A DNA stretch of 16,906 nucleotides from Alkalihalobacillus alcalophilus ATCC 27647 = CGMCC 1.3604 (GCF_000292245.2 NZ_ALPT02000085.1:1-16906), one strand, 5' to 3'; counted from the first letter of the stretch, positions 6,851-14,681 are shown. Translations and numbers: made by a program. Notes: generated by a model from the sequence alone, not told the origin.

Positions 6851-7567
6851 ATGAAGGTAGAAGTGTGGTCGGATATTGCCTGCCCATTTTGTTATATTGG
6901 TGAGAAAAAATTTGAGCAAGCGTTAGAACAGTTTTCAGGGAAGGAAGGTGTGGAACTAGAGTTTAAAAGTTTTCAACTAGATCCAACCGCGCAAAAAGGC
7001 TCAAATCAAAAAATGGATGAACTCCTTGCAAAAAAATACGGAATGTCTGTTGAGAAAGCACGAGCGATGAATCAACAAGTGGCCCAAAGAGCAAGTGAGG
7101 TTGGTCTAACGTTTAATATGGATAAGATTAAACCGACAAATACATTAGATGCTCATCGCTTAAGTCATTTAGCAAAAGAAGAAGGAAAAATGAACCAGAT
7201 GATGGACCGTCTTTTAAAAGCGTACTTTACGGAAGGGGTTGATGTGAGTGATCATGAAAGTTTAGCTCAATTGGCTGCTGAAGTTGGCTTAGATAAAGAT
7301 AAAGTACTATCCTTTTTAGTTGGAGATCAGTATAAAGATGTGGTCACCTCCGAACAGCAAGAAGGTTCCCAAATGGGAGTACAAGGCGTTCCTTTCTTTG
7401 TCTTTAACCGTAAGTACGCGGTTTCAGGCGCCCAAGAGCCAGCTTCCTTTTTAGAAGTATTAGAAAAAGTGCAAGAAGAGGAAAAGCCGCAACTTCAAGT
7501 TCTTAAAGATGAAAAAGGAAACAACAATCAAGCAGGCATGTGCACGGACGACTCATGTGAAATCTAA
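6851..7567 (+). CDS. DsbA family (FrnE-type) thiol-disulfide oxidoreductase
   Basis: A 238-residue cytoplasmic protein with no signal peptide. The thioredoxin fold starts with VEVWSDIACPFCYIG, giving active-site Cys11-Pro-Phe-Cys14. A helical insertion occupies about residues 45-150. The cis-proline loop is GVPFF (Pro181). The C-terminus ends with a second cysteine pair, Cys231 and Cys236 (CTDDSC), as seen in many FrnE-like proteins, where it can form a disulfide. It probably handles thiol oxidation, reduction or isomerisation under oxidative stress. AAGGAGAG precedes the ATG. It is a single-gene unit with its own promoter and terminator. The substrate is not visible. Confidence 0.88.
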   Translation: MKVEVWSDIACPFCYIGEKKFEQALEQFSGKEGVELEFKSFQLDPTAQKGSNQKMDELLAKKYGMSVEKARAMNQQVAQRASEVGLTFNMDKIKPTNTLDAHRLSHLAKEEGKMNQMMDRLLKAYFTEGVDVSDHESLAQLAAEVGLDKDKVLSFLVGDQYKDVVTSEQQEGSQMGVQGVPFFVFNRKYAVSGAQEPASFLEVLEKVQEEEKPQLQVLKDEKGNNNQAGMCTDDSCEI

Positions 7568-7594
7568 AGTTTAAATGACAAGGCAAAATAAAGA

Positions 7595-7630
7595 GGAGAT
7601 AAGGGGCATTTAGCTCCTTATCTCCTTTTT
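7595..7630. terminator. Bidirectional terminator between the FrnE-like gene and azlD
   Basis: GGAGATAAGG (7595-7604) pairs with CCTTATCTCC (7616-7625), followed by five T on the plus strand. On the minus strand a T-rich stretch (TCTTTATTTT) follows, so it can also serve the convergent azl genes. Confidence 0.8.
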
Positions 7631-7955
7631 AGCTAAAAAACAGACGGACAACGGCCATAAAGCCGACTCCGGTTATAACGGTAATCGATAAGCTCTTCGT
7701 TAAAATGGCAACGGCAATCGTCGGGATGAGGACGAGGATAACCGATTGATCAATGACAAATCCATCTGCATCGACATTGACAACACTTTGCACAACAAGG
7801 GCCGTTAAAATACATACAGGGATAAAGGATAACCATTTTAAAACGACATCTGGTAGCTGTAGCTTTTTAACGAATATAAAAGGGAGTATTCTCGGAATAA
7901 TAGTCACGAGAGCACAGCCAATAATTAAGACAACCATCGTAGTAGTTAATGTCAT
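7629..7955 (-). CDS. azlD: AzlD family branched-chain amino acid transport protein
   Basis: A 108-residue hydrophobic protein with about four transmembrane segments. The N-terminus GCALVTIIPRILPF is the AzlD signature, and IPVCILTALVVQSV follows. AzlD is the small partner of AzlC; the pair exports branched-chain amino acids and analogues such as 4-azaleucine. Its start overlaps the azlC stop by 4 bases (ATGA), indicating coupled translation. Its stop lies at the shared terminator. Confidence 0.88.
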   Translation of the reverse strand: MTLTTTMVVLIIGCALVTIIPRILPFIFVKKLQLPDVVLKWLSFIPVCILTALVVQSVVNVDADGFVIDQSVILVLIPTIAVAILTKSLSITVITGVGFMAVVRLFFS

Positions 7956-8686
7956 TTATCTGTCACCACCCCAATTGTTGCGACTACAACTGTAGCAACT
8001 ACAAGTGCTAAGTGGGAAGGCATTATTGTCATGAGTAGTAGCATCGCGATAATCATATAAATAACAAGTGATAAATGGTGTTTTAACTTGCTAGTCGTGA
8101 CACTTTGTAATTGTAAAATAAGCAGGGCAACAAACATAGCCGTTAAGGCAAAATCAAGTCCCAATGCTTCCGGGTTTGAAATCCACTTTGCTAACAAGGA
8201 ACCTGTTAAACAAGCTAAAACCCAAGTTGTATAAGCGCTGAAGTTGAGGCCATACATCCAACTAGGACTAATTTGAAACCCTCTTGCCCTTTTATTTGAA
8301 GCGACCCCAAATGTTTCATCGGTTATAAAGGCACCGATAAGGATATTTTTCTTTAAAGAAAACTCTTTAAAATGTGGGGCAAGCGAAAGACATAAGAGAA
8401 AATGCCTTAAGTTTACGATAAAGGTTGTAAAAATAATCATAGAAAGCGGCGTTGCAGCAACTATAAGTCCATAGATAATAAATTGGGAGGCCCCACCATA
8501 CATAAAGGTAGCCAGGAGAGTGATTTCTAGTGGACTTAAATTAGAAGCGACGCCAACTAATCCAGCCGCAATCCCAACACTCGTATAACCCATGACTGTA
8601 GGGATACTAGCTTTTGCACCTTGTAAGGCGTTCATTTCTGTCTGTTTACTAATAGTATCTTTCACGTGAACATTGGCAATTCCCAT
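7952..8686 (-). CDS. azlC: AzlC family branched-chain amino acid exporter, large subunit
   Basis: A 244-residue membrane protein with several transmembrane helices. AzlC blocks are visible: PTVMGYTSVGIAAGLVG, the GGASQF motif after TLLATFMY, FIVNLRHFLLCLSLAP, and ITDETFGVA. The first ~25 residues are polar and cytosolic. Together with AzlD it forms a branched-chain amino acid efflux system. The ATG at 8686 has AAGGAG about 12 bases upstream, somewhat far. The gene follows the TrmB-type regulator on the same strand, but a hairpin at the end of that gene probably separates transcription. Confidence 0.9.
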   Translation of the reverse strand: MGIANVHVKDTISKQTEMNALQGAKASIPTVMGYTSVGIAAGLVGVASNLSPLEITLLATFMYGGASQFIIYGLIVAATPLSMIIFTTFIVNLRHFLLCLSLAPHFKEFSLKKNILIGAFITDETFGVASNKRARGFQISPSWMYGLNFSAYTTWVLACLTGSLLAKWISNPEALGLDFALTAMFVALLILQLQSVTTSKLKHHLSLVIYMIIAMLLLMTIMPSHLALVVATVVVATIGVVTDK

Positions 8687-8714
8687 ACGATCAGAGTCTC
8701 CTTTTCTATGTATG

Positions 8715-8739
8715 GCTCCCTTTTATTAGGAGCTTTTTT
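8715..8739. terminator. Weak hairpin in the azlC leader
   Basis: GCTCC (8715-8719) pairs with GGAGC (8729-8733), followed by six T on the plus strand. No plus-strand gene precedes it. On the minus strand it lies 29 bases before azlC. The role is uncertain. Confidence 0.3.
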
Positions 8740-8811
8740 AAAAAATCTTCTGTACTACAACATCCTTTAGTGTATTAAAGTAGTTAGTTCAATAACGTCT
8801 AATGTTTTTGG

Positions 8812-8844
8812 TAAGAAAAGACGGTTCATTCGTACATGAACCGT
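8812..8844 (-). terminator. Terminator overlapping the end of the TrmB-type gene
   Basis: On the minus strand ACGGTTCAT and ATGAACCGT form a 9 bp stem with a 6-nt loop, then CTTTTCTT. The stem spans the last codons and the TGA stop. Confidence 0.6.
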
Positions 8845-9641
8845 TTGCCGGTAACAACATGGTATAAATCTTTATTATCTTTCCATAACGAAGCGGCTTT
8901 TTCTGGACCGACTGCTTGAGTGAGTCGTGAGTACATCATATCGTGACGAATATATTCTAAAGCCACGAGTATTAAAGCAGGATCGGTAGATTTAATCGCC
9001 CAAGCACTTGTATCAGGGGCGAAGTTTGCAATTAAAACTTCCTCTTGATCCCTTGCGACAATCGTTAAATGACCACTGACACGTTCCTCGGCAATTTCCG
9101 GCTCCATATAATCATGATGTGTCGTGACACCCAATTCTGTATCAGGTGCTCCAAAAATAAGGGAATAAACTTCAAGACCCTCATCAATTCTATTTTTTAC
9201 TTCTTCTAATATTGGCGCTACTTGTGGGCTCCATAATGAAAGCCATAACTCATCCTTTGCCTTTGAAACCATGTCTAACATTTCAGCTAGTACATGCTCA
9301 TCAGTGCTGATTCGTCTAATAACATCAACCTCTTGTTCGGTTTCTAACGATTCAAGCTGTTTTTCTAAAAAATTAAAGGATTCATCAAAGTTTTGACGCA
9401 ATCGACTTAATAATTCTTTTGCAGGTAAAGGTGCGTATGTAACAGGGTCTGATGGAACTGTATAAACAGCTCCTTTATCAACTAGCTTGCCAACTACTTC
9501 ATAAATCATGGAGCGAGGAACGCCAGAACGTTTGCTAATTTCATAACCTGTAACAGGAGAATTCCTTAAAAGACCGATATACGCTTTACATTCATATTTA
9601 GAAAAGCCAAGCTTTTGTAGTTCCTTGTAAACGTCCTCCAT
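8826..9641 (-). CDS. TrmB family transcriptional regulator
   Basis: A 271-residue regulator (275 with the alternative ATG at 9653). Residues about 1-70 form the TrmB winged helix-turn-helix: LQKLGFSKYECKAYIGLL, then GYEISKRSGVPRSMIYEVVGKLVDKGAV. A coiled-coil linker (LLSRLRQNFDESFNFLEKQLESLE) follows. The C-terminal domain has the TrmB effector/PLD-like fold (DELWLSLWSPQ). TrmB proteins usually sense sugars in archaea; Bacillus members are little studied. I prefer ATG 9641, which has GGAGG at 5-base spacing and lies downstream of the predicted transcript start. It is adjacent to azlCD on the same strand, so control of azlCD is possible. Confidence 0.82.
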   Translation of the reverse strand: MEDVYKELQKLGFSKYECKAYIGLLRNSPVTGYEISKRSGVPRSMIYEVVGKLVDKGAVYTVPSDPVTYAPLPAKELLSRLRQNFDESFNFLEKQLESLETEQEVDVIRRISTDEHVLAEMLDMVSKAKDELWLSLWSPQVAPILEEVKNRIDEGLEVYSLIFGAPDTELGVTTHHDYMEPEIAEERVSGHLTIVARDQEEVLIANFAPDTSAWAIKSTDPALILVALEYIRHDMMYSRLTQAVGPEKAASLWKDNKDLYHVVTGKRFMYE

Positions 9642-9675
9642 TTGTACCTCCATTTTAGTAGTTAGTTCCCTCCTT

Positions 9676-9705
9676 ACTATAAGGAATGCTGATAACTTTT
9701 GTCAA
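9676..9705 (-). promoter_or_regulatory. Promoter of the TrmB-type gene
   Basis: On the minus strand: consensus -35 TTGACA (9705-9700), an 18 bp spacer and -10 TATAGT (9681-9676). Transcription should start near 9669. This lies inside the upstream AAGGAGGG (9675-9668), which would then be mostly absent from the mRNA. Confidence 0.65.
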
Positions 9706-9809
9706 TTGTGTAAATAAAGTTCGAAAAGTCAGAAAAAATGAGGGGTGCTGTGGAAAGGAATTAGGTCGGCGATGATGTGGGGAATCGCCCGAGGAACGTT
9801 GCCGAAAAT

Positions 9810-9850
9810 AAAATCCCCCCACCATTAAAAAAGGCAGGAGGGGGGATTTT
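9810..9850 (-). terminator. Terminator of the helD-like gene
   Basis: AAAATCCCCCC (9810-9820) pairs with GGGGGGATTTT (9840-9850), and ATTTTC-type T-rich sequence follows on the minus strand. The 11 bp stem with six G:C pairs starts 23 bases after the stop. Confidence 0.85.
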
Positions 9851-9873
9851 CTCATAACTAGTCTGATACTCTC

Positions 9874-11916
9874 TTATTTTTGCAAAAGTTTTGAAAGTGT
9901 ACCACTGTACATTATGTCTAGGTGATGTAAGGCCCGTGTACAAGCGACATACAACAGTTTAGTGGCTAAAGGCTCTTTTGGATAATTTTGTTCATCTGCT
10001 CCAAGGACAAGGACAGCATCGAATTCCAAGCCTTTTGAAACATAAACCGGTAAAATGGAGAGTCCTCCTTGATAAGAGTGGTCTTGAGACGATACGACGG
10101 TAAGGTCAGGAATTTGTCGCTTTAATTGGTGATAATAAGAATTAGTTTCTTTCTCTGTCCTCGTTATAATCGCCAGCGTATTCATTCCTTTTGATTGCAT
10201 CTTATTTACCCAATGCACAATGGATTCGGCTTCTTCCTCTTTCGTGACTGCTTGAAGATTAACATTATCCCCACTTCGGAAAACAGGCTTTGCATAAGTT
10301 GGTCTATTTTCTAAATGACTTAAAATAATATTGGAAAACTCGATGATCTCATACGTTGAGCGATAACTTTTATCCATTTCAAAATAAGCAGTTTTAGTCT
10401 CGCCGAACAAATCAATAAATGACTGCCATTCTTCAATTCCTTCATTACTATGAATTCCTTGAGACAAGTCACCTAAGATCGTGAATGACTGTCCACGTGT
10501 TCGCTCCTTTAATACGGCTAACTGATAAGGGGAAAAATCTTGGGCTTCGTCAATGACAACATGATCAAATTGTTTCTCTTTATCAATGCCAGACCATTTT
10601 TGTTGAATATGAAGCAGGGGAGCTAAATCTTCAAGTTCAAGCTGATCACGTTTAGGGGCAAGCTCAAATTTGCCTAAGTTTTTTAAAATTCGAATGTATA
10701 AATCATAAGGTTTCTCGTTTTTCCACTTTCTTAAATAGGAGCGTAGTTGTTCATTCGCCTTCCTTTTTGCTTGCTGTTGTTCTTTGGGATCATCAAAACG
10801 TTTTACTTCAATTTCAATCCAACGTTTTAACCGAGCCTTTGTACGTTCAAATTTTGTTATGGCTACTGCCTCTTTAAAATCCTCATTCATCCAACGTAAA
10901 AGCTGTTCGTTTTGAAAGATAACACCTGGCCATGGTTCAAAATCTTCGGTTGGGATCCACTCAACTTCTAGCTTTTCTAATTCTCTATCTATTTTCTCTT
11001 TAAATGATTGAGTCCGTTTATTCCAGTCAGTATCAATTTGCTCATTTGTCCTCATCTCAAAGTACTGTCGCCTTCGTTCATGCATTGGAATGAGCTTCAG
11101 TTTATGGTCATCAAGAGTCGTGAGTGCCCAAGTAGAGAAGGTCGTTTGTTGAATATCACCTACTCCTAATTCAGGTAAGACTTGAGAAATATAATCTAGG
11201 AAGACAGAGTTCGGGGCAAAAATAATCATTCTCTCTGCACGGATTTGTTCTCGATATTCATAAAGTAAATAAGCTAGTCTGTGTAGGGCGACAGTCGTCT
11301 TTCCACTCCCAGCTACCCCTTGAATGATCACAACTTGGTTTCTTGGGTGGCGGATAATTTTATTTTGTTCACCTTGAATCGTGGCGACGATATCTCGCAA
11401 ACGATTATCCTTTTGTTCTCCTAGTTTATAAAGAAGAAACTCATCACCTCCACTTGTTTCTTGTTGACCACGTACATAACTATCAACGACTCGTTGGACG
11501 TTATTTTCACGGATTATAAGGTTTCTTTTTAAGTGAATTTCCCCGTCGATGAGGCCATCTGGAGACTCGTAATAAACATCATCCTCACTCCCTGAAAAGG
11601 CGTAAAATAAACTAGCGACTGGAGCTCTCCAGTCAACGATCAGAATATTTCCTGTTTCCTCATCGGTGATACCGGTTTTGCCAATATAATGTTGTTCGAC
11701 TTGTCCTTCATCAAAGTCTTCAAAATCAAGCCTTCCAAAATAAGGTTCTTTTAAAGCGATTTCTAGGGCTGCTGTTTGCCGTTGTCGACTTGCTTCTAAT
11801 ACTTGCAAGTTAAAGTCCTCACCTGTATATGGAGGAATTTCCTGCAGTTGTTTGTATTGCCTCGTTAAGATAACTAATTTTTCCTCTAATACCTTTATTT
11901 CTTCCTGTTTAGACAT
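9874..11916 (-). CDS. helD: HelD-like RNA polymerase-associated helicase (UvrD/Rep superfamily)
   Basis: A 680-residue superfamily 1 ATPase. The N-terminal part holds a short coiled coil (about 1-55) and the HelD hallmark YIGKTGITDEE / VDWRAPVASLFY (78-105). Helicase motifs follow: Q-motif QGEQNKIIR (181-189), Walker A GVAGSGKTT (200-208), Walker B VVIDEAQD (453-460), motif III GDLSQGIH (482-489), YRST (518-521), motif V VSKGLEFDAV (626-635) and motif VI YVACTRALHHL. HelD frees stalled RNA polymerase from nucleic acids using ATP. B. subtilis HelD is 774 residues, so this protein is about 90 shorter, partly at the N-terminal arm; a HelD paralogue is possible. AGGGAGGA lies 7-8 bases before the ATG. 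Confidence 0.85.
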   Translation of the reverse strand: MSKQEEIKVLEEKLVILTRQYKQLQEIPPYTGEDFNLQVLEASRQRQTAALEIALKEPYFGRLDFEDFDEGQVEQHYIGKTGITDEETGNILIVDWRAPVASLFYAFSGSEDDVYYESPDGLIDGEIHLKRNLIIRENNVQRVVDSYVRGQQETSGGDEFLLYKLGEQKDNRLRDIVATIQGEQNKIIRHPRNQVVIIQGVAGSGKTTVALHRLAYLLYEYREQIRAERMIIFAPNSVFLDYISQVLPELGVGDIQQTTFSTWALTTLDDHKLKLIPMHERRRQYFEMRTNEQIDTDWNKRTQSFKEKIDRELEKLEVEWIPTEDFEPWPGVIFQNEQLLRWMNEDFKEAVAITKFERTKARLKRWIEIEVKRFDDPKEQQQAKRKANEQLRSYLRKWKNEKPYDLYIRILKNLGKFELAPKRDQLELEDLAPLLHIQQKWSGIDKEKQFDHVVIDEAQDFSPYQLAVLKERTRGQSFTILGDLSQGIHSNEGIEEWQSFIDLFGETKTAYFEMDKSYRSTYEIIEFSNIILSHLENRPTYAKPVFRSGDNVNLQAVTKEEEAESIVHWVNKMQSKGMNTLAIITRTEKETNSYYHQLKRQIPDLTVVSSQDHSYQGGLSILPVYVSKGLEFDAVLVLGADEQNYPKEPLATKLLYVACTRALHHLDIMYSGTLSKLLQK

Positions 11917-11935
11917 ATAATCATCCTCCCTAATT

Positions 11936-12317
11936 AAAAAGCGAAGCCTGTTTGGTCAGAAGCGAGAAAAAATACAGGGCGGCTGTTGAAGACGCTTTTT
12001 GTCTTCAAAAAGACGACCGATTTTTCTAGAGCTTCTAACAGGCGTAGCTAGATTGATAAAAAGCGAAGCCTGTTTGGTCAGAAGCGAGAAAAAATAAAGG
12101 GCGACTGTTGAAGCCGCTTTTTTGTCTTCAAAAAGACGACCGATTTTTCTCGAGCTTCTAACAGGCGTAGCTAGATTGATAAAAAGCGAAGCCTGTTTGG
12201 TCAGAAGCGAGAAAAAATAAAGGGCGACTGTTGAAGACGCTTTTTGTCTTCAAAAAGACGACCGATTTTTCTCGAGCTTCTAACAGGCATAGCTAGATTG
12301 ATAAAAAGCGAAGCCCA
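11936..12317. repeat. Three tandem 122-123 bp hairpin units upstream of helD
   Basis: Units run 11936-12057, 12058-12180 and 12181-12302, then a 15-base start of a fourth unit. The units are almost identical, with only a few substitutions or indels. Each contains an outer inverted repeat (GCCTGTT ... AGAAGC ... GAGAAAAA on one side, TTTTTCTCGAGCTTCTAACAGGC on the other) and an inner hairpin GAAGAC/GTCTTC. No reading frame of note is present. The array lies between helD (-) and the next gene (+), and its edge is 20 bases from the helD start codon, so it is probably in the helD leader or promoter region. Confidence 0.9.
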
Positions 12318-12577
12318 TTCGCTACAACCCTGTGGGCAACTACTTCTATATTTTCTAGGATTATGCAAAAAAAATATAGACTTATATTTTAGATTTTGCT
12401 AAGCTAGATAGTATACAACTGGTAAAAATAAATTTACATAAAATGGAAATTAGAGTGGCGATTCTTTTTTAAGAATGGTTATTTTTTATGTTAAAATCGG
12501 TTATAAAATCTATTCTGTTTTTTCCAATAGCTTCATAATTATAAGGATACTATTATTTATGAAGAAGGTGGATGAAC
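12318..12577. other. AT-rich divergent intergenic region
   Basis: No gene is seen. It holds a possible extended -10 (TGTTAAAAT, 12489-12497) for the rightward small gene, with no good -35. It also has a TATACT-like box on the minus strand near 12408-12414 that might serve helD. An eight-codon frame starting at ATG 12559 overlaps the next gene's start in another frame. Confidence 0.35.
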
Positions 12578-12853
12578 GTGCATAATCGTAGACTAGAACA
12601 GAAAACGACAATCCCTACCTCATTTCCACAGCGAGCACAGTGGTTTTCGCCGAATCATTATCAAAATACGTATCAAGCCCAGCGAACTTTAGAAGCAGCC
12701 TTGCCAGCAATATACTATGGCATTGACTCATGTCCAGTCGTTGGATATGAACATGCTTTAACAGAAGCCGTATCGATCGGATATCTACTTGGCCAAGGGT
12801 ACGACTATCAAACTGCTGTTAACACGGTTCAATCATGGTGGCGTCCTTCATAA
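12578..12853 (+). CDS. Small protein of unknown function (91 aa)
   Basis: I do not recognise this protein. It is 91 residues from the GTG start, rich in Tyr, Gln and Ala, with no signal peptide or transmembrane helix. The first ~35 residues look disordered. The rest (TLEAALPAIYYGIDSCPVVG, then HALTEAVSIGYLLGQGYDYQ, then AVNTVQSWW) looks like a compact alpha-helical domain with a single cysteine. GTG 12578 is preferred because AAGGTGG lies 6 bases upstream. The in-frame ATG at 12572 directly abuts that site. A clear terminator follows, which supports a real transcription unit. Confidence 0.7.
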   Translation: MHNRRLEQKTTIPTSFPQRAQWFSPNHYQNTYQAQRTLEAALPAIYYGIDSCPVVGYEHALTEAVSIGYLLGQGYDYQTAVNTVQSWWRPS

Positions 12854-12871
12854 AAAATTGCTCAAAGAGAG

Positions 12872-12906
12872 AGCTCCTTCCTGATAGCTGAACGGAAGGA
12901 GCTTTT
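12872..12906 (+). terminator. Terminator after the 91-aa protein gene
   Basis: AGCTCCTTCC (12872-12881) pairs perfectly with GGAAGGAGCT (12894-12903), followed by a short T run. Confidence 0.8.
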
Positions 12907-13032
12907 ACTAATGAATTCAAAGTTCCTGCTGGGAAAAGCTCAAATGTTTTGGTGAAATGTGTAATTTAGAGTTTGTCCTTTTTCATTATCGGGGATACTT
13001 ATTTATGGTAAGACTGTTAATAAGGAGTGTTG

Positions 13033-13236
13033 ATGATGTTACATCATGAGGAGGTATTTCTTCTTGTAAGGGATAAGCTCATGTTAGAACAGATGAGGGT
13101 ACAAATCACAGAGAATGAAAGTTTAGTAGCCTATTTGAGGGAAGAAATTGCTTTAATTGATCACGCACTAAACATTGATATAACGGTTAAACATTTGGAA
13201 TTAGAAGATGAAAATGAAACGGATAAACGAATGTAA
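13033..13236 (+). CDS. Small coiled-coil protein of unknown function (67 aa)
   Basis: A 67-residue protein that I cannot assign. Two helices are likely: VFLLVRDKLMLEQMRVQI and SLVAYLREEIALIDHALN, forming a helical hairpin in the size class of small Bacillus regulators such as Spo0E-like proteins. The Spo0E SQELD motif is absent. The tail is acidic (LELEDENETD). AAGGAG lies 5 bases before ATG 13033 and 8 before ATG 13036. GTG and TTG just upstream are also in frame but overlap the ribosome site. A hairpin terminator follows the stop, so it appears to be its own unit. Confidence 0.65.
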   Translation: MMLHHEEVFLLVRDKLMLEQMRVQITENESLVAYLREEIALIDHALNIDITVKHLELEDENETDKRM

Positions 13237-13251
13237 ATCTTTTCATAGTAG

Positions 13252-13286
13252 GGCCTTAGATAAAGTAGGATGTCTAAGCCTTTTTT
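13252..13286 (+). terminator. Terminator after the 67-aa protein gene
   Basis: GGCCTTAGA pairs with TCTAAGCC (one bulged C), followed by six T (13281-13286). Confidence 0.7.
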
Positions 13287-13367
13287 GAGTTGAGTTAAAT
13301 GATAGGTTCAGATATTTCAGATATAATAAAGAGAGAGGGTAAATAAAATCGGTAAAGGAGATTTTTA

Positions 13368-13844
13368 ATGTACGAGACAAGACAGGCAACTGAACTAGAG
13401 CTTGAACAAATAAGTGAATTTTGGTATAAGATGACGTGCGAAATGAGTGAAATCGATCAAATTCCTATCCCGAATCAGGAAAGAGTACAAAAGGTAAAAG
13501 AGCTTTTTGAAGACCGGGCTTTAAAAGGTGAATTAATGTTTCGGGTCGCTGTAAATTCAGAAGGTCATCTTGTAGCATGTGCGGGTGGCTTATTAAGAGA
13601 AGAATACTTATACCCACTCGCTGCTGAGCAAACGTTAATTGGCTGGGTTGTTAGTGTTTATACAGAACAAGGATATCGCAAACAAGGACTTGCCCGTCTT
13701 TTAGTAGATGAGGTTAATACATGGTTAAAAGAAAAGGGTTGTGGCCGGGTAAGGTTATGGTCAAGTACAGCTGCAAAGCCACTTTATAATGATTTAGGAT
13801 TTAGTCAAATGCCGATTATGACAAAAAGCCTAATCGATGATTAA
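13368..13844 (+). CDS. GNAT family N-acetyltransferase (158 aa)
   Basis: A 158-residue acetyltransferase with the full GNAT fold. The N-terminal strand and helix are TRQATELELEQISEFW. The central strand WVVSVYTE is followed by the acetyl-CoA loop QGYRKQGLA (101-109). The C-terminal AAKPLYNDLGFSQ motif has the usual Tyr acting as general acid. The substrate is unknown. AAAGGAGA lies 8 bases upstream of the ATG. A TATAAT box at 13322-13327 could be its promoter, but no good -35 is seen. It is unrelated in detail to the GNAT at 6119-6652. Confidence 0.85.
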   Translation: MYETRQATELELEQISEFWYKMTCEMSEIDQIPIPNQERVQKVKELFEDRALKGELMFRVAVNSEGHLVACAGGLLREEYLYPLAAEQTLIGWVVSVYTEQGYRKQGLARLLVDEVNTWLKEKGCGRVRLWSSTAAKPLYNDLGFSQMPIMTKSLIDD

Positions 13845-13943
13845 AAGGAAACCAGTAAATGAATAAGTTGGAGGCTTGTTAAAAAGCACTCCTCCTCTAA
13901 GTGCGAAGGGGTGTAATGAGAGATGAAATAAGAATATACGTTC

Positions 13944-13972
13944 TTGTTTTTGTCGGGTTGTTTATATATACT
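13944..13972 (+). promoter_or_regulatory. Promoter of the DinB-like gene
   Basis: -35 TTGTTT (13944-13949), a 17 bp spacer and -10 TATACT (13967-13972), about 30 bases before the start codon. Confidence 0.55.
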
Positions 13973-14002
13973 GAATATAAAGACAATTAAACGGAGGGTA
14001 TA

Positions 14003-14467
14003 ATGAATAAGACAATAAACCAATTTGAACTCATGCTGGATGAAATGGTTCCACTAAATAGTTTAGAAGAGAATAAGCTAACAGAACCTGTTGAAGCTGG
14101 AAAGTGGTCGATTAGTGAAATCATCGCCCATCTATACGCCTGGGATAAGTATAATTTAGAAAATATGGTACCTAAAATGACACCTCAAAGCAACTTACCC
14201 GCTTTTCCAGAGCATGACCCATTTAATGTAAAAGCACTTCAATCATTAGAGGGAAAGTCAGCATTTGAAATTATACATATGTTTTTACAAACGAGAAAAC
14301 GGCTAGTAGCAGCCTTATCAGAAGTAGATAAAGAGGTTCGGTTTACAATTGGTACAGGAAAAAGGGCGTTTTCGGTCGAAAGTTTTACCAAAATCTTTGT
14401 GAAACACGACGCTCATCATATGAAACAGATTAAGGAAAAGCTTCAAACATCTAACGTGAACTTATAG
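14003..14467 (+). CDS. DinB-like (DinB_2 superfamily) putative metal-dependent protein
   Basis: A 154-residue four-helix-bundle protein. GKWSISEIIAHLYAWD (33-48) is the DinB superfamily second-helix motif with His43. KHDAHHMKQI near the C-terminus supplies His135 and His139, completing the usual three-histidine metal site. Members include the DinB damage-induced protein and bacillithiol or mycothiol transferases (YfiT/BstA-like). This sequence does not say which. GGAGGG lies 4 bases before the ATG. It has its own promoter and a strong terminator, so it is monocistronic. Confidence 0.82.
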   Translation: MNKTINQFELMLDEMVPLNSLEENKLTEPVEAGKWSISEIIAHLYAWDKYNLENMVPKMTPQSNLPAFPEHDPFNVKALQSLEGKSAFEIIHMFLQTRKRLVAALSEVDKEVRFTIGTGKRAFSVESFTKIFVKHDAHHMKQIKEKLQTSNVNL

Positions 14468-14561
14468 ACAATAAAAGTGGTTTATTTAAACAAGAAAATT
14501 ATTCTTAGTTTTAGTTGGCAGATCGTTGCTACTCGAAAGACAAACTCCATATGAAAAAGGT

Positions 14562-14608
14562 AATAACCCATCAAAATCATTCTATGTTGATTCGATGGGT
14601 TATTTTTT
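14562..14608 (+). terminator. Terminator after the DinB-like gene
   Basis: AATAACCCATC (14562-14572) pairs perfectly with GATGGGTTATT (14594-14604), followed by T. An inner AATCA/TGATT pair can extend the stem. Confidence 0.85.
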
Positions 14609-14681
14609 GTTATTAAGACGACCCTTTTCATTTGTGAAAATATCAAAAAGTAAAGTTTTTGTTAATTCTATGTAAAGCCTA

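Noticed and set aside
8687..8825. T-box or riboswitch in the azlC leader
   Set aside because: Only a weak 5 bp stem is visible; no T-box bulge sequence or other riboswitch core was recognised.
11936..12317. CRISPR array
   Set aside because: The whole 122-123 bp unit is repeated with no unique spacers and no cas genes nearby; it is a tandem hairpin repeat.
13841..14023. Minus-strand open frame
   Set aside because: It sits over the DinB promoter region, starts inside the DinB-like gene and has low-complexity residues.
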